DNA from: Chersky-840 sp036511675
GTDB taxonomy: Bacteria > Actinomycetota > Acidimicrobiia > Acidimicrobiales > UBA8190
Assembly: GCA_036511675.1 (NCBI GenBank)
Contig: DATCBU010000102.1
Span: forward strand, 28,366-92,365
Length of the DNA: 64,000 bases
Direction: 5' to 3'
Shown here: one piece after another, positions 15,759-23,039 of the stretch
How positions within the stretch are numbered: the first letter of the stretch is position 1
Layout of the letters: each line of letters begins with the position of its first letter
The notes under the pieces: model-generated
The model's input: only the letters and a program-made list of their open reading frames with translations
What the model was told of the DNA's origin: nothing
Databases searched by the model: none
Made by a program: the position numbers and the translations under genes

Positions 15759-16664
15759 GTGGACCGGTGCCTGGCGATCGACATCGGGGGCACCAAGCTG
15801 GCGGCCGGGCTCGTGACCCGGACCGGAGACCTGGTGGCGGCCCACCGGGCCCCGACTCCCCACACCGATGATGCCGAGGAATTGTTCGCGGTGCTGGCGG
15901 GACTGGTGGGTGCCAGCCTCGACGAGGAGACCGGCGCCACCCGATCCGTGTCGGAAGGCGCCCCGATGGTTTGCGGGGTCGGCTGCGGCGGGCCCATGGA
16001 CATCGGGCGCGGCACGGTGTCACCACTGAACATCCCGGCATGGCGGGACTTCCCGCTGCGCACCCGCCTCGAAGAGGCCACGGGCCTGGTCGTGGCAGTG
16101 GACAACGACGCCAAGGCGTTCGCGCTGGCCGAGGGGTGGACCGGTGCCGCCCGTGACCGGCGCGACTTCCTGGCCATGGTGGTGTCAACGGGCGTGGGTG
16201 GGGGCGTCGTCATCGACAACCGGTTGCTCGACGGTGCGTCGGGCAACGCCGGCCACGTGGGCCACGTCATCGTCGAGCCTGACGGCCGCCGCTGCGCGTG
16301 CGGGGCGCGCGGATGCCTCGAGGCTGAAGCCTCGGGGACCGCCATCGCCGCGATCACCGGGAAGGCACCTGCCGACGCCCCCCCCGAGGTCGTGACGAGA
16401 ACGGGGTGTTTGGTGGGCCGAGCGGTGGCCTCGGTGGTCAGCCTGCTCGACATCGAGCTCGTCGTGGTGGGCGGATCGGTGGCCCTGGGGTTCGGCGCGC
16501 CGTTCTTCACGGCGGCCAACACCGAGCTGCGCGCCCGCGCCCGGCTCTCGTTCACCGCCGGGGCGCAGATCGTGCCCAGCGGACTGGGGGTGAGCGGCCC
16601 CCTGGTCGGTGCGGGCGCACTGGGTTGGCGGGCCGCGGAGAAAGGATTGGTGGAGGCTCCATGA
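15759..16664 (+). CDS. ROK-family sugar kinase (probable glucokinase)
   Basis: A 301-residue actin-fold kinase. The phosphate-1 loop 'IDIGGTKLAAGLV' is at the N terminus, the catalytic Asp is in 'VDNDAKAFALAE', and the zinc-binding ROK signature is 'RCACGARGCLEAEASG' preceded by a 'GHVGH' histidine. Glucose is the most likely substrate, but N-acetylmannosamine or fructose kinases share these features. No DNA-binding domain is present, so it is an enzyme rather than a ROK repressor. GTG 15759 is preceded by GGGAG; GTG 15747 is an alternative. The stop overlaps the next start by 4 nt. Confidence 0.88.
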   Translation: MDRCLAIDIGGTKLAAGLVTRTGDLVAAHRAPTPHTDDAEELFAVLAGLVGASLDEETGATRSVSEGAPMVCGVGCGGPMDIGRGTVSPLNIPAWRDFPLRTRLEEATGLVVAVDNDAKAFALAEGWTGAARDRRDFLAMVVSTGVGGGVVIDNRLLDGASGNAGHVGHVIVEPDGRRCACGARGCLEAEASGTAIAAITGKAPADAPPEVVTRTGCLVGRAVASVVSLLDIELVVVGGSVALGFGAPFFTAANTELRARARLSFTAGAQIVPSGLGVSGPLVGAGALGWRAAEKGLVEAP

Positions 16665-16963
16665 GCACGCGCCAGGGCACCACACCATCTGTCGGAGCGA
16701 CGTCGGGGCCGACGATGGCGGTGGTGGTGGGCGCCCTGGCCCGTCGGCCGTGGTTGTGGCCGGCGGCGATGGCCGAGGCGGTCCGCCTGGCCCCGCCCGG
16801 GTGGTGGCACCGCTGGCCGCTCCTCCCGGTCCCAGACGAGGCGTTGTGGCGGTTTCGCATGGAGACCGCCTACGGCGGGTCGGGCGACGCCGTCCCCGAG
16901 AGCGACGATGTCGTGTCGTTCATCAGCTGGTGCAGCACCATGGGCCGGTGGCGCCGACAGTGA
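16661..16963 (+). CDS. Small conserved actinobacterial protein of unknown function
   Basis: A 100-residue soluble protein with a Trp/Pro/Arg-rich core ('ARRPWLWPAAMAEAVRLAPP' and 'GWWHRWPLLPVPD') and an ending 'FRMETAYGG'. I do not recognise a named domain. Similar short proteins with a W-P-x-A ... L-R-F-R-x-E-T-A-Y-G pattern occur in actinobacteria. Translation is coupled to the ROK kinase by an ATGA overlap, and an HNH endonuclease gene follows. Confidence 0.7.
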   Translation: MSTRQGTTPSVGATSGPTMAVVVGALARRPWLWPAAMAEAVRLAPPGWWHRWPLLPVPDEALWRFRMETAYGGSGDAVPESDDVVSFISWCSTMGRWRRQ

Positions 16964-17000
16964 CGAGGTGGCGTGCCGGAGCGAACTCGGCCGACGGGAC

Positions 17001-17006
17001 TAACCT
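17001..17006 (+). promoter_or_regulatory. Probable -10 element of leaderless HNH gene
   Basis: TAACCT lies 8 nt before ATG 17015 (5 nt before GTG 17012). This identical hexamer is also found before dapD and the YggT gene. Confidence 0.45.
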
Positions 17007-17014
17007 CGGTGGTG

Positions 17015-17551
17015 ATGTTGGCCAGGGAAGCCGGCGCCAATGGGACGAGCCGAGCGCTCGTGCTCAACGCGACATTCGAGCCACTGGGGCTCGTCTCCAC
17101 CCGCCGCGCCCTGCTCCTGGTCCTTGCGACCAAGGCTGAGCTGGTCCACGCCACCGACCGGATCTTCCGCTCCGAGCGCCGGGCGTGTCCCGAGCCGTCG
17201 GTGGTGCGCCTGGCGCGCTATGTCCGGGTGCCGCACGACCGGACGGTGGCGGTCAACCGGCGCACGGTCTTCGCCCGTGACGGGCACCGGTGCCAGTACT
17301 GCGGGCTGGCGGCTGAGAGCATCGATCACGTCATGCCGCGCAGCCGCGGCGGACTGCACGCGTGGGACAACGTCGTGGCGGCCTGCCGTCGCTGCAACAC
17401 CCGCAAGGAGGACCGGCTGGCCCACGAGGTTGGTCTGGTCCTGCGCACGCCGCCGCGCGCCCCGCGCCAACGGGTCTGGCTCCTCGCCATGGGTGGGGGG
17501 GCTCGTGACGAGTGGGCGCCATATCTGGGTGAGCAGTCCCTGACGGCGTGA
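17015..17551 (+). CDS. HNH endonuclease
   Basis: A 178-residue HNH nuclease of the widespread actinobacterial type that begins 'RALVLNATFEPLGLVSTRRA'. The nuclease core is a zinc-bound beta-beta-alpha fold: Cys93 and Cys96 (CQYC), 'SIDHVMPRSRGG' with the catalytic His, Asn in 'WDNVVAACRRC', and Cys124/Cys127. It lacks a phage or restriction context, and its role in the cell is unknown. ATG 17015 is chosen from the TAACCT box and from family starts; a GTG at 16973 would add 14 residues. Its end overlaps the lipoate-ligase-like gene by 4 nt. Confidence 0.88.
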   Translation: MLAREAGANGTSRALVLNATFEPLGLVSTRRALLLVLATKAELVHATDRIFRSERRACPEPSVVRLARYVRVPHDRTVAVNRRTVFARDGHRCQYCGLAAESIDHVMPRSRGGLHAWDNVVAACRRCNTRKEDRLAHEVGLVLRTPPRAPRQRVWLLAMGGGARDEWAPYLGEQSLTA

Positions 17552-18279
17552 CCGGCGCGGCCGGCGACGGTTGGTCGATCGAGCGCCGCGTCGACACGGC
17601 ACGCGCCCTGCACGGTTTATGGCCGGCACCGAGTGCCCGCGCCGACCGGATGGTCGGGTTGTGCACGGTGGTCGGGACCCCCGCCGTCGTCCTCGGGAGT
17701 ACCCAGAAGTCCGGTGTCGCGCTCGAGCACGCCGTCAGCGACGACGTCGAGGTCGTGCACCGGAGCTCGGGCGGCGGTGCGGTATGGGTCGCACCTGCGG
17801 CCCAGGTGTGGCTCGACGTCTGGATCCCGCGCCAGGACGCGCTGTGGGACGACGACGTCGTGCGGTCCTCGTGGTGGTTGGGCGAAGCCTGGGTACGGGC
17901 TCTCGAGGGACTCGGTGCTGCGCCGTTGTCCGTGCACAGGGGCCGTGCCACGCGCACGGACTGGTCCGAGGTGGTGTGCTTTGCTGGCGTCGGGCCCGGT
18001 GAGGTGACCGTCGGCACCGCCAAGCTGGTGGGCATCGCCCAGCACCGCAGTCGCCACGGGGCGCACCTGCACTCCATGGCCATGGTGTCGTGGGATCCCG
18101 CCGCGCTGCTGACGTTGTTGTCGGCCACGACGCGCCACCACCCTGAGCGGCTTGGCGCTGAAGCCGCACTCCACCACGTCGCCACCGGACTTCGTGACGT
18201 GCTCACCCCGACCCGGCGCCTGAGCGACCAGGCGCTGATCACCACTGTCGAGGACGCGCTCGTGCGCGCCCTGCCCTGA
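17548..18279 (+). CDS. Lipoate-protein ligase A family protein
   Basis: A 243-residue member of the biotin/lipoate ligase fold. It has 'VVHRSSGGGAVWV' (LplA R-x-x-G-G-G motif, about 68-80) and 'VTVGTAKLVGIAQHRSRHGA', in which the lysine normally contacts the lipoyl-adenylate. This suggests attachment or transfer of lipoyl or octanoyl groups to 2-oxoacid dehydrogenases or GcvH. No acceptor genes are nearby, and octanoyltransferase activity is an alternative. GTG 17548 overlaps the HNH stop. A stable hairpin begins 4 nt after its stop codon. Confidence 0.8.
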   Translation: MTGAAGDGWSIERRVDTARALHGLWPAPSARADRMVGLCTVVGTPAVVLGSTQKSGVALEHAVSDDVEVVHRSSGGGAVWVAPAAQVWLDVWIPRQDALWDDDVVRSSWWLGEAWVRALEGLGAAPLSVHRGRATRTDWSEVVCFAGVGPGEVTVGTAKLVGIAQHRSRHGAHLHSMAMVSWDPAALLTLLSATTRHHPERLGAEAALHHVATGLRDVLTPTRRLSDQALITTVEDALVRALP

Positions 18280-18282
18280 GCT

Positions 18283-18318
18283 GATCGACCTGCGTCGCCC
18301 GACGGCGACGCGTCGATC
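18283..18318 (+). terminator. Probable terminator hairpin after the lipoate-ligase-like gene
   Basis: A 15-bp stem (GATCGAC then GCGTCGCC paired with GGCGACGC and GTCGATC) has a 2-nt bulge and a 4-nt loop and starts 4 nt after the stop codon. No T-run follows, which is common in GC-rich actinobacteria. Confidence 0.55.
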
Positions 18319-18380
18319 ACCGTGAGGCGCACCACCGCGGTTCTTGCCCAACCAGCGCTGACGACGCGTCCGCACCGTGA

Positions 18381-18411
18381 CGATGCGCCGGCGCGGCGCG
18401 CCGGCGCATCG
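18381..18411. terminator. Very stable 14-bp hairpin upstream of the mraZ promoter
   Basis: Perfect arms CGATGCGCCGGCGC and its reverse complement flank a 3-nt GGC loop. It lies between the first hairpin and the mraZ promoter, and may insulate the division cluster from upstream transcription. Confidence 0.5.
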
Positions 18412-18560
18412 GTGTCATGGCGCTCCGAATCGGGGAGGGCCAGAGGGGGCTCGAGGCCCGGTGGAGGCTCCGCCCGGGGTGGCGAGGACCTCCGTCGGGG
18501 AGGGGGGCGACGGTGGGGGGGACGGGGTGGCGCGGTGGGGAGCGGTGGAGTGATTGAGCA

Positions 18561-18589
18561 TTGACCTGTGGGGGAGTGGGGGCTAAAGT
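18561..18589 (+). promoter_or_regulatory. Predicted main promoter of the mra/dcw cluster
   Basis: TTGACC (18561-18566) and TAAAGT (18584-18589) are separated by 17 bp, giving a 5' UTR of about 60 nt before mraZ. The -10 is embedded in the first MraZ-type repeat. Confidence 0.65.
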
Positions 18590-18611
18590 GGCGCAAAGTG
18601 GAGTAAAGGGG
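18585..18611 (+). promoter_or_regulatory. Three tandem 10-bp MraZ-type operator repeats
   Basis: AAAGTGG occurs at 18585 and 18595, and AAAGGGG at 18605, each 10 bp apart so all face the same side of the helix. MraZ is known to bind short G-rich direct repeats in its own promoter. The array covers the -10 and start site, which implies autorepression of the cluster. Confidence 0.7.
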
Positions 18612-18658
18612 AGGAGCCCGCCGAACATGCGGGGGGAGCGTCGTGGGAGCTCGATTCG

Positions 18659-19078
18659 GTGGCACGGTTTTTCGGGACGTACGAGCATTCGCTCGACAGC
18701 AAGGGTCGGGTGATCCTGCCGTCGAGGTTTCGCTCGTCGTTCGAGCACGGGGGGTACCTCACGGAGTACCGGGACGGCTGCCTGGCGCTATGGACGCCGG
18801 ACCAGTTCGAACGGCAGATGGAAGCGATGCAGGAGCGGGCGGCCAGCGGCAAGAGCGACCGGAACCTGGCCCGCATGTGGGCATCGCACACCCACGATCT
18901 CGAAGTGGACCGTCAGGGGCGGATCGTGGTGCCGGCCCGGATGCGCCAGTACGCGGCATTGGAGAACGACGTGACGGTGGTCGGGGTGATCGACAGGGTG
19001 GAGCTGTGGGACCCGACGCGGTGGCAATCCAACATCGGTCCCGAGGAACTGCGGTTCACCGAGGGTGCCGACGACTGA
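18659..19078 (+). CDS. mraZ: Transcriptional regulator MraZ
   Basis: A 139-residue AbrB-like protein with two MraZ/SpoVT repeats: 'FFGTYEHSLDSKGRVILPSR' in the first and 'HDLEVDRQGRIVVPARMRQY' in the second, each with the conserved D-x-K/Q-G-R turn. MraZ forms rings and regulates its own operon, including division and wall genes. GTG 18659 follows GGGAG by 9 nt. Tandem boxes in the upstream promoter are the expected target. It is followed by an unusually long 197-nt gap before rsmH. Confidence 0.96.
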   Translation: MARFFGTYEHSLDSKGRVILPSRFRSSFEHGGYLTEYRDGCLALWTPDQFERQMEAMQERAASGKSDRNLARMWASHTHDLEVDRQGRIVVPARMRQYAALENDVTVVGVIDRVELWDPTRWQSNIGPEELRFTEGADD

Positions 19079-19275
19079 GCACCATCGAAGACCGCGCTGT
19101 ACAAGAAAGGAGCGTCGCGCACGACGACCGGTCGAGTCGGTCTCGACCAACCCAGAGCACCCGGAACATGCGCAGCCCCTCGGCTGGTTCGGTGGAAGAC
19201 TCCTCCTCCGCCCGCTTCCAACCGAGTCGCAGGAGCAACCCTCCCGACGGCATCCCGCCAGTCGAGGGGCTGCGG
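19079..19275 (+). other. 197-nt gap between mraZ and rsmH; possible structured leader
   Basis: No convincing gene is present. The gap contains AAAGGAG at 19106-19112 without a start codon behind it, and a 7-bp hairpin (GGTCGAG / CTCGACC, 19130-19148). In many actinobacteria a conserved RNA structure, the mraW motif, occupies the 5' UTR of this gene; I cannot confirm the motif by eye. Confidence 0.45.
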
Positions 19276-20217
19276 ATGCGCCAGGTGTTCACCCATGAGC
19301 CGGTCATGGTCGATGAAGTGGTCTCGCTGTTTGCCCCTGTTCCCGCGGGCGTGGTGATCGATGCCACGGCGGGCGGCGGCGGACATGCCGCCGCCTTGCT
19401 GGCCGCCCATCCACATCTCCGCCTGCTGTGTCTGGACCGCGATCCCGATGCGGTGGAGGCGACGACGCATCGCCTCCGGGAGTACGGCGACCGGGCTGTG
19501 GTGCGCCGGGCGCGCTTCGACCATCTCCACGACGTCGCCGACGAGACGGGAATCGGTGCCGCGTCGGCCAGTGGGGTCCTGTTCGACCTGGGCGTGAGCT
19601 CGCCCCAGCTCGACCGCCCCGAGCGGGGATTTTCGTACCGCGCCGACGCGCCACTCGACATGCGCATGGACCCCGACGAGGGCCAGACCGCCTCGGACCT
19701 GGTGAACACGTGGCCCGAGGCCGAGTTGGCCCGTCTCTTCGCCGCCAATGGGGAGGGGCGTTTCGCCCGGAGGATCGCCCTCGCCGTCGTGGCGGCCCGC
19801 CCCGTCACCACGACGGGGGGTCTGGCCGACGTCGTGCGATCGGCGCTGCCTGCCGCCGTGCGCCGTCAAGGCGGACATCCCGCCCGTCGCGTCTTTCAGG
19901 CCTTGCGGGTGGCAGTGAACGACGAGCTCGAGATCCTGGCCGAGGCACTACCCGTGGCCATCGACGAGCTGGCGGTGGGTGGTCGCTGCGTGGTCATTGC
20001 GTACCACTCCGGCGAGGACCGCATCGTGAAGGCCGCCTTCCGGCAGGCCGAGACCGGTGGGTGCACGTGCCCACCCGGGCTTCCCTGTCGGTGTGGCGCG
20101 GTGTCGCTGGGTCGGCTCGTGTTCCGAGGGACACGTCGACCCACGCCCGACGAGGTGGCTCGCAACCGGCGCTCGGAGAGCGCCCTCATGCGCGCCTTCG
20201 AGCGGAGCGCGGCCTGA
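19276..20217 (+). CDS. rsmH: 16S rRNA (cytosine-1402-N4)-methyltransferase RsmH (MraW)
   Basis: A 313-residue SAM-dependent methyltransferase that modifies C1402 of 16S rRNA in the decoding site. SAM-binding 'DATAGGGGHAAALLA' lies near residues 25-39, followed by 'CLDRDPDA', and the family block 'LFDLGVSSPQLDRPERGFSY' with 'PLDMRMDP'. A C-terminal cysteine group ('CTCPPGLPCRCG') matches the RsmH tail. The ATG has GAGGGG 6 nt upstream. The stop overlaps the ftsL start. Confidence 0.96.
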   Translation: MRQVFTHEPVMVDEVVSLFAPVPAGVVIDATAGGGGHAAALLAAHPHLRLLCLDRDPDAVEATTHRLREYGDRAVVRRARFDHLHDVADETGIGAASASGVLFDLGVSSPQLDRPERGFSYRADAPLDMRMDPDEGQTASDLVNTWPEAELARLFAANGEGRFARRIALAVVAARPVTTTGGLADVVRSALPAAVRRQGGHPARRVFQALRVAVNDELEILAEALPVAIDELAVGGRCVVIAYHSGEDRIVKAAFRQAETGGCTCPPGLPCRCGAVSLGRLVFRGTRRPTPDEVARNRRSESALMRAFERSAA

Positions 20218-20699
20218 TGGCGCAGGCCACGGCTCCTGAGCGCGCCCGGGTGTCGCCCGCCCCGGCTCCTGAGCGCTCCCGGGTGTCGCCCGCCCCGGCC
20301 CGCGTCCCCGATCGCCAGCCTCGACGCGCCCTGGAGACACCCGGTACCCGGGGGCCCCGGTGGTCACTCCCCCGGACGGCGGCGCTGGGCGGGCTGATCG
20401 TCCTGGTGAGTCTCCTCATGGTGGTAGCGGCTAGCGCCTACATGACCCAGGGCCAGGTCAGCCTGACCCGGATGCAGGGGGAGCTCAACTCGGTCCTCGG
20501 CCAACACCACCTTCTCGAGAACCAGGTGGCCTCGTTGTCGGATCCGTCGGGTGTGGTGTCACAGTCCCAGCACCACGGGCTGGTGGCCCCCACCAACGTG
20601 ACCGATCTCAATCAGGTGAACCCGTCGGCGTCGTCGACGACCGCGGCGACGACCCCGACGTCGGGGCACGCCTCGGTCCACGTCACCGGCGGCCCGTGA
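20217..20699 (+). CDS. ftsL: FtsL-like septum-formation membrane protein
   Basis: A 160-residue single-pass protein in the position of ftsL, between rsmH and the class B PBP. A Pro/Arg-rich cytoplasmic tail (1-53), a membrane helix near 58-77, then a short heptad-like segment ('LTRMQGELNSVLGQHHLLENQV', in two parts) fit the FtsL/FtsB coiled-coil pattern that links FtsQ to FtsWI. The C-terminal 45 residues are Ser/Thr-rich. Sequence identity alone would not name it; position and topology do. The tail contains a 33-bp tandem duplication. Confidence 0.75.
   Translation: MAQATAPERARVSPAPAPERSRVSPAPARVPDRQPRRALETPGTRGPRWSLPRTAALGGLIVLVSLLMVVAASAYMTQGQVSLTRMQGELNSVLGQHHLLENQVASLSDPSGVVSQSQHHGLVAPTNVTDLNQVNPSASSTTAATTPTSGHASVHVTGGP
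20232..20297 (+). repeat. 33-bp tandem duplication in the ftsL-like gene
   Basis: Two almost identical 33-bp units (20232-20264 and 20265-20297) encode repeated Ala-Pro-Glu-Arg-x-Arg-Val-Ser-Pro-Ala-Pro in the cytoplasmic tail. They differ at one base. Confidence 0.85.
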
Positions 20700-23011
20700 T
20701 CCGGACACCGAAGGGCCAGGGACCTGGCGCGCCCCGCCCTCGGCGGGCGCGGCCCGCCACGGGCACGCGAGCGGGCTCGGCCCGCGCCGCGGACCCGCGC
20801 CCCGGTGCGTCACGCCGCGCCGGCACGCGTCGTCCGCTGTCCAGCGCCACGAAGGCACGATCGGCACCCAAGGCGCGATCGGCGGCCAAGGCGGCAACGG
20901 CCGCCAAGGCGCGATCGGCGGCCAAGGCGGCAACGGCCTCCAAGGCGCGATCGGCGGCCAAGGTCAAGCTGTCGGGTCGGGGGCGCGCCCGCCTCGAGGC
21001 GCGCCTGGCTCCTGCCCGACCTCGGGGCTACGAGCGGCGCGTGGCGCCGGCACGGGCGGGTCGGAGGCGGCAGTCGAGCTCGGTCACCGGGGGAGTACAG
21101 CGCCGTCGCATCGGTTGGATGCGAGTCGTCGTGGTCCTCGTGTTCGCCGCGCTGGCATTGCGGGTCATCGGTGTCCAAGTCTTCTCGAGCGGGCGCTATT
21201 CCGCCATGGGCGCGGCCGAGGTGGACACGACAGCTCATGTCCCCGCCGTGCGTGGGGGCATCTACGACCGCGACGGGGCCCCGCTGGCACTGTCGGTCCC
21301 GCGCTCGAACATCGTGGGCGACCCCATGCTCATCCACGATCCCGCGCTGGTGGCCCAGGCGCTCACGTCGGTCCTCGGCGTCTCTGTCGACACGTTGACC
21401 GGCGAACTGTCCGAGCACTCGGGCTACGTGGTGCTGGCCCAGGAGGTCGATGCGACCGTGGCGGGCAAGGTCGCCAAGCTCATCCTCCCGGGGATCAACG
21501 TGCTCCCGACCACGGTGCGCAAGGACCCGTCCGGAGCGCTCGCCTCCCCGCTCATCGGCACGGTGGGAGCGGAGGGCTCGGGGCAGTCGGGCCTCGAGTA
21601 CAAGTACAACTCGTTGTTGGCGGGACGAGACGGCTCGGCCAACGAAGAGGTGTCGCCTGACGGCGTCCCCTTGCCGGGCAAGACCACGCAGAACTCACCG
21701 GGTGTCCCGGGCACCGGTGTCGAGCTCACCCTGGACGAGCCCCTGCAGTACGTGACCGAGCAGTCGCTGGGAGCCGAGATCCTGGCGTCGCACGCCAAGA
21801 GCGGTATCGCCATCGTCATGAACACCAAGACCGGCGACATCCTCTCCATGGCCAACCTGGTGTCGAAGACCGTGCAGCCTCCGACGCCCAAGGCCGTCGC
21901 ACCGCCGGCAGTGGCGCCGACGCCGGCGGGCGCCCCGGCCGCTTCTACGACCACGACCACCGCACCACCGCCCCCGCCGCCGGTCACCACCGTCATCCAG
22001 GCGCCCCAGAACCTCGCCCTCACCCAGGTGTACGAGCCGGGGTCGGTATTCAAACTGGTGACGTTCTCGGCCGCCCTGCAAGACGGGATCATCTCGCCCG
22101 ATGAGGTGTTCACCGTCCCCAACACCCTGACCATCGACAGGTGGGTGTTCCACGACGCCGAGAGCCACCCGATGGAAAAGCTCACGGCCACCCAGATCCT
22201 CGCCCAGTCCTCGAACATCGGGACCATCGAGATCGCCCAGCAGCTCGGCGAGGGCCGGTTGGCGGCGCAGATCTCCACGCTGGGCTTCGGTCGCAGCACC
22301 GGCCTGGGCTTCCCCGCCGAGTCGGCCGGCCTTGTCAAGAGCGACCCCGCCACCTGGCATGTCTCGGACATCGGCTCCACGCCTATCGGCCAGGACGACG
22401 CTGTCACGGCGCAGCAGGTTCTGGACATGGTGAACACGGTGGGGACCGGAGGGGTCTTCGTCCCGCCCCGATTGGTACAGGCGACCGTCGCTCCCGACGG
22501 GTCGCTCACCAGGACGCGGGTCGAGGCGACTCACCGCGCCCTGTCCGAAGAAGTCGCCTCACAGCTCACCACCATGATGGAGCAGGTGGTCCAGGACGGC
22601 ACGGCCGTGACCGCGGGGGTGCCGGGGTACACCGTGGCGGGCAAGACCGGAACCGCCCAGATCCCCGACCCCGTCCACGGTGGGTACATCACCGGCGCCT
22701 ACGAGGCCACCTTCGCCGGGTTCGCTCCTGCCGAGAACCCGGCCCTGTCGGCCATCGTCGTGCTCGACCGGCCCAACCCGATTTACGGGGGAATCGTGGC
22801 CGCCCCGGTGTTCTCCCAGATCATGCGGTACGCCCTGCACCGCTACGGCATACCGACGTCTCCGGGCGGCGGGTCGACCGGGGGCACGCCCATGTCGGTG
22901 CCGTTTCCCCAGGTCTCGCCCCCCCAGGCCGCCACCGCGAGCGCCCCGAGCGCCACCACCACGACGACTACGATCGTCGCTTCCCATGGGAAGCTCATCG
23001 AAAGAGCGTGA
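20696..23011 (+). CDS. ftsI: Septal transpeptidase FtsI / class B penicillin-binding protein
   Basis: A 771-residue division PBP that cross-links septal peptidoglycan together with FtsW. Layout: a highly basic Ala/Lys/Arg cytoplasmic tail (1-138), a membrane helix (about 139-160), a dimerisation domain beginning 'VRGGIYDRDGAPLA', and the transpeptidase. Catalytic motifs are SVFK with Ser450, S-S-N at 505-507 and KTG at 650-652. Two unusual regions stand out: the basic tail, built partly from 36-bp tandem repeats, and a Pro/Thr-rich low-complexity insert (about 392-437) just before the active-site serine. A Ser/Thr tail follows the catalytic domain. The GTG start overlaps ftsL by 4 nt. Confidence 0.95.
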   Translation: MIRTPKGQGPGAPRPRRARPATGTRAGSARAADPRPGASRRAGTRRPLSSATKARSAPKARSAAKAATAAKARSAAKAATASKARSAAKVKLSGRGRARLEARLAPARPRGYERRVAPARAGRRRQSSSVTGGVQRRRIGWMRVVVVLVFAALALRVIGVQVFSSGRYSAMGAAEVDTTAHVPAVRGGIYDRDGAPLALSVPRSNIVGDPMLIHDPALVAQALTSVLGVSVDTLTGELSEHSGYVVLAQEVDATVAGKVAKLILPGINVLPTTVRKDPSGALASPLIGTVGAEGSGQSGLEYKYNSLLAGRDGSANEEVSPDGVPLPGKTTQNSPGVPGTGVELTLDEPLQYVTEQSLGAEILASHAKSGIAIVMNTKTGDILSMANLVSKTVQPPTPKAVAPPAVAPTPAGAPAASTTTTTAPPPPPPVTTVIQAPQNLALTQVYEPGSVFKLVTFSAALQDGIISPDEVFTVPNTLTIDRWVFHDAESHPMEKLTATQILAQSSNIGTIEIAQQLGEGRLAAQISTLGFGRSTGLGFPAESAGLVKSDPATWHVSDIGSTPIGQDDAVTAQQVLDMVNTVGTGGVFVPPRLVQATVAPDGSLTRTRVEATHRALSEEVASQLTTMMEQVVQDGTAVTAGVPGYTVAGKTGTAQIPDPVHGGYITGAYEATFAGFAPAENPALSAIVVLDRPNPIYGGIVAAPVFSQIMRYALHRYGIPTSPGGGSTGGTPMSVPFPQVSPPQAATASAPSATTTTTTIVASHGKLIERA
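20870..20962 (+). repeat. 36-bp in-frame tandem repeats in the FtsI basic tail
   Basis: Two full 36-bp units (20870-20905, 20906-20941) and a 21-bp partial third encode K-A-R-S-A-A-K-A-A-T-A-(A/S). The segment resembles the lysine/alanine repeats of H1-type histones and is predicted to be cytoplasmic. Confidence 0.85.
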
Positions 23012-23039
23012 CCGCCCCCTCGGGTCCCCCATCGTGCGC

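Larger units (their letters stand above)
18280..18658. other. 379-nt intergenic region between the lplA-like gene and mraZ
   Basis: No gene is supported here. From left to right it holds a hairpin at the end of the upstream operon, a second GC-rich hairpin, a G-rich stretch on the plus strand, and the predicted mraZ promoter with tandem MraZ-type boxes. This is the start of the division and wall transcription unit. Confidence 0.8.

Noticed and set aside
17015..17551. HNH endonuclease as a homing or phage element
   Set aside because: No intron, repeat or phage neighbour is seen. Its type, starting R-A-L-V-L-N-A, is a widespread actinobacterial core gene.
20870..20962. The 36-bp repeats as a CRISPR or mobile element
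   Set aside because: They are contiguous without spacers, in frame with FtsI, and have no adjacent cas or transposase genes.
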